The position numbers were made by a program, and so were the translations under genes. 64,000 bases of DNA, from the NCBI GenBank assembly GCA_036365145.1, contig JAEOAD010001365.1, forward strand, positions 2,687,001-2,751,000, in the 5' to 3' direction. The notes under the pieces are model-generated. The model had not been told where the DNA came from, ran no database searches, and saw nothing but the letters and a program-made list of their open reading frames with translations. This DNA comes from Orientallactaga sibirica (taxonomy: Eukaryota > Chordata > Mammalia > Rodentia > Dipodidae). Positions 33,396 through 64,000 of the stretch are shown here, in pieces; positions within the stretch are counted from its first letter, which is position 1; the number at the start of each line of letters is the position of its first letter.

Positions 33396-34698
33396 CTCAG
33401 CCTTATATTAATGACACATTTGAGAGTCTGTTTCTTGATAGCACCCCACAACTAAGTACAGTATTTTTATGTTCTTAAGAAAATGAAGGCAGCATTGATG
33501 AGTTAACTTTGAATTTTAGATAAATACAGGCACAGGTAGACCAGAGCTGGAATGACTGTTCCACACAATTGTCAGGGTTGCAATGCCTTCTATACTCATC
33601 TTGACCATCCACAACACCCAGAAACCATTTCCAAAGTCCTCATGAGGCTGTCGGGATCCACCTCAGATGTCTACATTGTAAGCAGGGAAAAAAAGAAACA
33701 GAGAGGAAAAAGGATCTTAAATGTTCTATATTACAAATACCACTCCTATTTTATTGACCCCCAAGGGAGACTGACACAGATTTTCCGTCCAGTTGTCATT
33801 AAAGGGGATGTGTGTATTGCAGTTTATGTCTCTGACACAAACTCCCAAGGTTTTTCATTGCAAAATAGTCTCTCAATGTCAGTTTTAGTTTAGTTCAAAG
33901 GACACACATTTAAGTTTCTAAACATTTTCTGACATTTATTTTGGCAATTTGGCCATCATTTCTAAATACTATTCTTGAGGTCATTTTTGGACTTTGTGAC
34001 ATCTTACACCTCTAAATTCTGTCATAGTGGTGCTCATTGTGCCACTGCTTAATATGACAGGGTTTCTATACTACATATTTCCTTTTAAAATACTCAGATG
34101 AGATCTGAATAAAAGCTTTCATGATAGTATCACAGTCATGATAGTACACAGTACCCTACTGACCAAATAATATGGGATAAATGTTAGCAGATTTCTTGAT
34201 ATCAACTATACTCATAAGTATTCTCCTTTCATACAAATCCTTTAAAATAACAATGAAAATACTATCTAATATTTGTGATATGTTATGTTCACAGCACTGT
34301 TCTAAGTGCTTCTGAGGTAATAACATTTCCAAAACTCCTATGAGAAGAGCCATTATTCATAGGCTACATTACAAATGATTAAGCCAAAGGACAGGTTACT
34401 TAGGATAAATGACACAAAGGAAACCTCCTGGTATCACCACAGACATTTTCTACCGCAAAGGCCTTTCTATATTCACTATGTCAACAATCTTTTTTTTTTT
34501 TTAATTTGTTGAAGTTTAGTAGGATTCTAGTAATGAAAGGTTTCCCTTATGGATTGCATTGATGTTTCTATTCTTCCATGTAAACTCACTGGTGCTTGAC
34601 CTTGAGACAAATGTGCCCCATATTCATATCTGTAACACTTTACTGAAGACAGATGACTACAGAAAACTTTCTATGTTAAATGCAAAGAATCAGATAAT
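33396..34698 (-). other. Probable ZNF420 3' untranslated region and intergenic sequence
   Basis: Unique AT-rich sequence downstream of the ZNF420 stop codon. On the - strand a polyadenylation-type AATAAA is the complement of 33935-33940, about 760 bases past the stop, so a transcript end near 33.92 kb is plausible. A 113-codon plus-strand frame at 33552-33893 is not recognised and lacks support. Confidence 0.4.
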
Positions 34699-56097
<21,399 letters not shown>

Positions 56098-56119
56098 TGT
56101 TTTTCTGTGCTCTACTCTC

Positions 56120-56799
56120 AGAAAAAGAAAGTGGAGTGAGATGCTAGGCCATTCTAGGGGTACACTCAAAATTAGAATACTCTTCCTTTCCACCCTTCAC
56201 TTAATATAAAGGACAAGGATGCAGAGCTAGCATAGTCCATACAGCATGAGACTCAGCGTAAAGGAAAGTCAAGAAGACAGAAAACTTTACCCTTTCTCCA
56301 TTGGAAATTCGCATGGTCAAGCTGTTTTCGGCTTGACTCCAGTTCTGGACTTAAAGCTACCTAGTAGACAGAGCCCTACACACAGGCAGTGTTGCAGTTT
56401 CTTCTGTCTATGGCTAAGCTTCCATGGCACTCCCTGTACAAACGTTCCCACTGCTGGAACTCATTCACATTTCCAAGTCCCCTGTTTGGAGGTACAATCA
56501 GCTACAAGTTTTATCAAGTCTTATCTCAAGATCAGGTCTGTGCTTTAGACTTAACTCCTTTACCCAAATTTCTGACTTCCTGCCAATTCCCTTGTCTTTA
56601 AGGTGAGAGAGCACTGGAAATAAGCAGCAATTCTACAACCACCAACTATTCCAAGGTGAAATGAAGAGGGATAACAGAAAGAAACAAAATTCAGGGCACG
56701 TGTGGATGTGAATGTGTAGTCACTGTGGTCAAAACAGAGGTCAAGTACCTAAATCTTTAGCGGAAGAGGGTGGACACAACCATGTGCAACTCATGATGC
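56120..56799 (-). other. ZNF420 upstream intron
   Basis: Unique sequence between the start-codon exon and the CpG island. Chance frames only. Confidence 0.4.
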
Positions 56800-57780
56800 T
56801 TCCATTCGGCCCCAGAGCAAACCTGGAAGCAAACTTCCCCTCCGCGCCGTTACCCTCCCGGAAGACCACTGGCACAAACTACAAACGACCACACAACGTC
56901 ATCACGTCGCCGAGTCGCAACGCACAGGTCAGAGCGGCCGGTCTCAGACCAGCTCCGGCACGCGCAGGGAGCAGCCGCGGACGTCTTGCCAGGGGTGAGG
57001 CTGTCAAGGACGCCCTTCCACCCGCGCACCTGCGCTCTCTACACGGGCACGACGACGACGGCACACGCACGCACGACGTCGGCCATCACGTGACACACCA
57101 CCCGTCACAGGCCGCGGCCGCGTACGTCAACGCCACGGGCGATCGAGGGAGGGGCGCGCAGGGCCACGGCCGACGGACAGCCCGTCACGCGTGTCGGCTA
57201 ATGGACACACGTGGTGCCCACGCACGCCACTGCCATCTCCGTCAGGGAAGCGCACGACCACACGCCCCTGGGAGCAGTCTGTAACAGCTCGTCGTCTCCC
57301 GTCACCCGGTCACCGGAGCGGGCGCTGAGGGGGTCGCGGCTGCGCGCGACACGACACGACACACGGCTCGCGGTTGCGCCGGCTGAGGCGCAGGCGCCGC
57401 CCCGCCGGAGAGACAGAGCCAAGACTACGGGCTGCTCCGGAAACGGAAGTGACGCATCAGCCGCGCGAAGAACTCTGGGAAATGGAGTCCCGCGCCGGGC
57501 GGCTCGGCACGGGGCTGGGCGGAGCGGAGCGGGGTCCGCCCCAGGCGCTGGATCCCGTGTGCTCCGAGGGTCAGGGCGGGAGAGCCCGCTTGTGCTCCGT
57601 GCTCCCCTGAGCGAAGCGACTTGGGACCCGCCAGCCCGGCCACGGGCAGGGATAAGTCCCACCTCTTACTGGGGATCGGCGGCAGCCCCGGATCGACTGA
57701 CCGCCATGGGTCCGTCATCCCGGGACACCAGCCGCACCGGGAGCGCACAGTGGCTTCATACTGGGCTGTATTTCTGCCTG
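56800..57780 (-). promoter_or_regulatory. CpG island, probable ZNF420 promoter and first exon
   Basis: The block is strongly GC- and CpG-rich. Motifs are an ETS/CRE composite CCGGAAACGGAAGTGACGCA (57438-57457), a ZNF143/SBS-like CTCTGGGAAATGGAGT (57473-57488), and NRF1-like GCGCAGGCGC (about 57388-57397). No TATA box is seen. Housekeeping-type control of ZNF420, transcribed leftward, is inferred because the first coding exon lies 1 kb to the left on the - strand. A divergent transcript to the right is also possible. Long open frames here are by-products of GC content. Confidence 0.65.
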
Positions 57781-58029
57781 TGAGATTTGCACGTAAGGCT
57801 GCGTGGTAAAATGAGATTTTACATCTGCGTGGGATTGCCCGAAAGGTGGTTCGTTTGTGAAGGGTCTGTGTATATATTTCTGGTATTGACTAGTTGCTGA
57901 TGGTGACTTGTGCTTGTAGTGTCCCTAGGGATTCTGTTAACAAACGAGTGTCTGTGTTGATGTTGAAAAAGATGATAAAGTTATCTATTTCTTCCTTGAG
58001 TTCTAATCTGATGCTCTGGAAAAGGTAAG

Positions 58030-58482
58030 CTGTTTGTGTAAGCCACAGGTCAATGTCAGGTGTCTTACTCACTCTTCCGCATTATTATTTTTGACAGTCT
58101 ATCAATGAACCCAGGCCTTACCAGTTTGGCTAGGTTAGCTAGCAGCAAGTCTCCTGTCGCAGCCTCCCAGAACTGGGTTACAGGTGCATGCTACCACGTC
58201 TGGTTTTGGGTTTTTTGTTTGTTTGTTTGTTTGGTTGGTTGGTTGGTTTTTCGAGGTATGGTCTCACTCTAGCCCAGGCTGACCTGGAATTCACTATGTA
58301 ATCTCAGGGTGGCTTTGAACTCATGGCGATCCACCTACATCTGCCTCCCCAGTGCTGGGATTAAAGGCGTGCGCCACCACGCTCGGCTCATGTCTGGTTT
58401 TATGTGGCTGCTGGGAATCTGAACTCAGGTGTTCATGCTTGCACAGCAAGCCCTTTACCCACAGGACCCTCTCCTTAGCCCT
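58030..58482 (-). repeat. B4-like SINE split by a B1
   Basis: The outer B4-like element (about 58050-58203 and 58389-58482, ending 'aggaccctctccttagccc') is interrupted by a reverse B1 with (GTTT)n and (GGTT)n tail (58203-58388). 'CATGTCTGGTTTT'-type flanks mark the insertion. Confidence 0.7.
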
Positions 58483-58771
58483 TATTATCTTAGTAATCAC
58501 ACTTGTGAACTTTCAACAGGTAGGAAACAGATCTCAACATTTCAGTCCTCCTTGGGGTGTGTGTGGGGGGACTAATAAAGCCTGTTCCCACGTTCTGAAC
58601 AGTATACGACATACTTTTGTTCTTTCCTAGTGATGTGACAATAACAACAAATTTGGTAACCAAGATTGCTGAGTAAATGAACGTATGTGCATGGTCAGAA
58701 ATAGTTGTAGTTCAGTTGCCCTGGCCTGAAATAAATCAAGCGGAACAAGAATTATGTAAGACTTTTTAATA

Positions 58772-59667
58772 TTTATTTTGTTTTAGAGATAGGTTTTTGC
58801 TCTAGCCCAGGCTGATCTGGAATTCACTACAATCTCAGCTTGGCCTTGAATTCACAGCAATCCTCCTACCTTGGCCTTCCGAATTCTGGGATTAAAGGCA
58901 TGCACCACAACACCTGGCAGTTGTTTTTTTTTTTTTTTTTTTTTAATATATTTTATTTATTTATTTATTTATTTATTTGAGAGAGAGAGAGAGAGAGATT
59001 GAGAATGGGCACGCCAGGGCATGCAGCCACTGCAAACGAACTCCAGATGCATGTGCCCCCTTGTACATCTGGCTTACATGGGTCCTGAAGAATCGAACCG
59101 GGGTCCTTTGGCTTCAGAGGCAAATGCCTTAACCAGTAAGCCATCTCTCCAGCCCCACCTGGCAGTTTTATAATTTTAATTTGCAAGGAAAAAGAAGTGA
59201 GGGAGGGAGAAAGTGAGAAAGAGAAAGTGTGTGTGAAGGCCTCTTGACACTTCAAATGAACTCCAGAAGGATCCTGCCTTTTTATTTATTTATTTTATTA
59301 TTTTTTAAATTTTTTTTTTTTGTTTTTTCGAGGCAGAGTTTCACTCTAGCCAGGCTGACCTGGTATTCACTCTGTGGTCTCAGGGTTGCCTTGAACTCAT
59401 GGTGATCCTCCTACCTCTGCCTCTCAAGTGCTTGAATTAAAGACATGTGCCACCACACCCGGCATATTATTATTTTTTAAAATTTATTTGACTGAGAAAA
59501 TGGGAAGAGAAAGAATGGGTGTGCCAAGGCCTCTCACCACTGCAAATGAACTCCAGACATGTGCACCCTCTTGTGTATCTGGCTAACGTGGGTTGTGAGG
59601 AATCCAACCTTGGTCCTTTGGCTTTGCTGGCAAACGCCTTAACCACTAAGCCATCCCTCCAACCCTG
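58772..59667 (-). repeat. Nested minus-strand SINE block
   Basis: B1 (58772-58920) into whose 3' side a DIP (58945-59155) inserted, duplicating CACCTGGCAGTT. A truncated DIP (59170-59265), B1 (59310-59464) and DIP (59465-59667) follow. GGATCCTGCCTTTT (59266 and 59668) marks the insertion into the LINE fragment that follows. Confidence 0.8.
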
Positions 59668-60460
59668 GATCCTGCCTTTTAATCCAGTCTTCAAGCCTAT
59701 GTCTTTTGGTTGGGGCACTGAGGCCATTGATGTTATTATTCATAGCGTGTATTCTTTCCATTCATCTTTCGTAGTGTTTCCTGTTTTTCCTTTACTCTTT
59801 TTTTTCCTGCTTTCATGTGTATGTCCTTTTTTCTCTTCAGTGTGAAGGATCCCTTCGAGCATTTTCTGTAGAGCTGGCTTAGCAGTCACATATCCCTTTA
59901 GCCTGTTTTTGTTGTGGAATGTCCTTATTTCTCCATCAATTATGACGGATAGCTTTGCTGGTTATAAAAACATTTTAAAATTTTTATTTAATTTTATTTA
60001 TTTTTGGTTTTTCTTTAATTTTTTTTATTGACAACTTCAATTGTAGACAATATCCCATGGTACTTCCCTCCCTCCCCCCACTTTCTCCTTTGAAACTTCA
60101 CTCTCCATCATATTCCCTCCCCCTTCTCAATCAGTCTTTTTAGTTTGATGTCATCATCTTTTCCTCCTACTATGATGCTCTTGTGTAGGTAGTGTCAGGC
60201 ACTGTGAGCTTATGGATATCCAGGCCATTTTGTGTCTGGGGGAGCACATTGTAAGGAGCCTTACCCTTCCTTTGGTTCTTACATTCTTTCTACCACCACT
60301 TCTGCAATGGACCCTGAGCCTTGGAAGGTGTGTTTGAGATGTTTCAGTGCTGAGCACTCCTCGTCCATTCTTGTCAGCACCATTGTGCCTTCTGAGTCAT
60401 CCCAAGGTTGCCACCATCTGAAAAATGAAGCTTCTCTAACCAAAAGTGAGAGTAGCATTA
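59668..60460 (-). repeat. LINE fragment and 3'-end module, copy E
   Basis: 59668-59970 is LINE-like ('tgtcttttggttggggcactgaggcc', 'gtggaatgtccttatttctcc'). After a T-rich spacer, 60010-60460 repeats the same 3' module as copies A and B, starting 'ttttattgacaacttc' and ending 'ctaaccaaaagtgagag'. Confidence 0.6.
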
Positions 60461-60498
60461 TTATTTTTATTTTATATGACTAAAAATAGAATTTACTG

Positions 60499-61470
60499 GG
60501 CTGGAGAGATGGCTTAGCAGTTAAAGCGCTTGCCCGAATCTCCAGGTCCCATCTATAGCCAGATGCAAATATGATGCAAGCATGCAATGTCGCACATGCA
60601 CAGAAGGGGGTGGATGTGTCTGAGTTCATTCACTGTGGCTGACCAAAAGCCCTGGCATGCCCATTCTGTCTCTGCCTCTTTCTCCTTCTCTCTCTCTCTC
60701 AAAAAATATAACTTACCAAGTAATAGCCAAACAACATGGAGACAGAGTTATTGAATAGTGTTAGGACGAAAGTGAGAGTGACATAGAGAGAAAGATGTAG
60801 AGGGAGAATGGGCACACCAGATGCATGCACCATCTTGTGCATCTGGCTCATGTGGGTACTGGGGAATCGAACCTTGAACCAGGGCCCTTAGGCTTCACAA
60901 GCAAGTGTTTGACCACTAAGCCATCTCTCCAGCCCCAGTCTGTAATTTTGTATAATGCACAGGCAAAAATTAAAATTTGAAGGATTAAGCCAAAAGTGAG
61001 TTTTTCAATATTAAAATAAAGGGAAAATAGCCGGGTGTGGTGGCACACACCTTTAATCCCAGCACTCGGGAGACAGAGGTAGGAGGATCGCCGAGAGTTC
61101 GAGACCACCCTGAGACTACATAGTTAATTCCAGGTCAGCCTGGACCAGAGTGAGACCCTACCTTGCAAAACCAAAAAAAAAAAAAAAAAAAAAAAAAGGG
61201 AAAATATAGTATATTTAAAGTCACAAGTATAAATCATCTGAAAGTAATAAAGGACTGAAAGTTGATAAAGATCTTGAAATACTGTTTTATTCAGATATTT
61301 TAAAAAATATTTCATTTATTTGAGTGAGATAAAATGTACACACTAGTGCAAACAAATTCCAGATGCATGTTCCACCTTGTGCATCTGGCTTACATGGTCC
61401 TTGGAAATCAAACTTGACTCCTTTGGCTTTGCAGGCAAGAACCTTAATCACTAAATAATCTCTCCAGCCC
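60499..61470. repeat. Long DIP (+), DIP (-), B1 (+) and DIP (-)
   Basis: Long-form DIP (+, 60499-60705), DIP (-, 60770-60937), B1 (+, 61030-61196, duplication AAGGGAAAAT) and diverged DIP (-, about 61300-61470). Confidence 0.82.
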
Positions 61471-61689
61471 AAGAGTGATAGATTATTTTTTTCTGTATAA
61501 ATTTTCTTGGGCTGACTAACCATTGAAGCGTAAGTGAAGAATCTGCCTTGCATTTTAGAGATTTCCATCAGTATGAATTTTCTTGTATCTTGAGTTGAAC
61601 ATCCTTTCTTTACCATATGATGTCAATTCACAGAACTTCTAATACAAAGTGCTTCTAATATAATATAATAATATAATATTCTTATGTTG

Positions 61690-63180
<1,491 letters not shown>

Positions 63181-63228
63181 TTATCATCAGGATAATTCCA
63201 TGTCATAATGATCCTTCTTCAGAAATAA

Positions 63229-63230
63229 TT

Positions 63231-63290
<60 letters not shown>

Positions 63291-63641
63291 TTCTTTCAGG
63301 TAGGGTCTTACTGTAGCTCAGGCTGACCTGGAATTCACTATGAAGTCACAGGGTGGCTTCAAACTTGTGGAGACCCTCCTACCTCTACCTTCCTCTGCTG
63401 GGATTAAAGACGTGCGCCACCACATCCGGCTAGAAATAAGTTCTTGGTCTCAATCTTGGTTCAGTGTAAAAGAAAATATAAAAACATTTACTTTTTTTTT
63501 TTTTCAAGGTAGGGTCTCACTCTAGCTCAGGCTGACCTGGAATTCACTATGTAGTCTCAGGGTGGCCTCAAACTCATGGCGATTCTCCTACCTCTGCCTC
63601 CCAAGTGGTGGGATTAAAGGCATGCGCCACCACGCCCAGCT
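63229..63641 (-). repeat. (TTTC)n microsatellite and two B1 SINEs
   Basis: A TTTC run of about 15 units (63229-63292) is the tail of a reverse B1 (63298-63431). A second reverse B1 (63491-63641) is flanked by ACATTTACTTTTTT. The intervals 63181-63228 and 63642-63793 are unique. Confidence 0.88.
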
Positions 63642-63793
63642 TACATTTACTTTTTTCTCAGAGAAATCAAACTTTTATAAAAGACATGAAAGAACAAACT
63701 TAATTTTCATATAAAGCAAGTGACTTATTCAGTTCTGAAGTATGACGGAAATTTTGAGAACTATAGCAAGATAAATAAGGAAAAAGTCACACT

Positions 63794-64000
63794 GGGGACT
63801 GGAGAAATGGCTCAGTTGTTAAGGCGCTTGCCTGCAAAGCTTAATTAGCCTGGTTGATTCCCCACCACCCACGTAAAGCCAGATGCACAAAGTGGTGCAT
63901 GCATTTGGGAGTTCTTTTGCAATGGCTAGAGGCCCTGGCATGCTCAGGCTTTCTCTGTCTCTCAATCTGCCTCTTTATCTCTCAAATAAATAAATAAAAA
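63794..64000 (+). repeat. DIP SINE at the window end
   Basis: Forward DIP from 'ggggactggagaaatggctcag' to its AAATAAATAAA tail, which runs into the window edge. Confidence 0.88.

Noticed and set aside
33552..33893. 113-codon plus-strand frame (MTVPHNCQGCNAFYTHLD)
   Set aside because: Length alone is weak evidence; I recognise no family, and no splice or promoter context supports it. A protein search could reopen this.
56712..57783. Two 190-codon plus-strand frames
   Set aside because: Low-complexity, Arg/Ala/Pro-rich translation of the CpG island; no start context or homology.

Overview
This is mammalian nuclear DNA, almost certainly from a rodent of the jerboa group (Dipodoidea). Every few hundred bases there is a B1-type SINE (a 7SL-derived monomer containing 'tttaatcccagcac') or a tRNA-derived SINE of the B2 superfamily. 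The latter has the head 'gggctggagagatggcttag' and an AAATAAATAAA tail. I call it DIP-type; that family name and the species group are inferences from memory. Splice sites, introns, CpG-type promoters and processed pseudogenes all fit a mammal. No bacterial-type feature is present.

The genic content is a piece of a KRAB zinc-finger (KZFP) cluster that matches human 19q13.12. (1) On the + strand, a ZNF585A/B orthologue runs from a CpG-type promoter near 3.2-3.75 kb through a start-codon exon (8275-8346), KRAB-A (14603-14729), KRAB-B (14972-15064) and the finger exon (16435-18430). (2) On the - strand, a ZNF420 orthologue runs from a CpG island at 56.8-57.75 kb through a start-codon exon (56065-56097), KRAB-A (44050-44176) and a 19-finger last exon (34699-36622). 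(3) Further out on the - strand is a decayed ZNF345 copy (about 61.69-63.18 kb). ZNF585 and ZNF420 converge, and ZNF420 and ZNF345 share a strand, as I recall for human. ZNF568 and ZNF829, which I recall lying between ZNF345 and ZNF420 in human, are not visible here.

Between the two convergent KZFP genes lie retrocopies on the - strand: an RPSA pseudogene (about 24.13-25.10 kb) and a long ARHGAP11A pseudogene (about 28.85-32.65 kb) that kept a GC-rich 5' leader. Between them is an orphan promoter-like GC-rich block (26.1-27.4 kb). The rest is mostly SINEs, several copies of one LINE-like 3'-end module, LINE-1 ORF2 debris, B4-like SINEs, one probable solo LTR and simple repeats.

No new defence or mobile system is visible. 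The most notable result is that all three KZFP loci carry reading-frame lesions. ZNF585 lacks one G inside an otherwise intact finger array. ZNF420 keeps a flawless 19-finger array, but its KRAB-to-finger spacer has several indels and in-frame stops. ZNF345 is clearly dead. Either the KRAB connection has been lost in this lineage, or some single-base indels are assembly errors; the sequence alone cannot decide.
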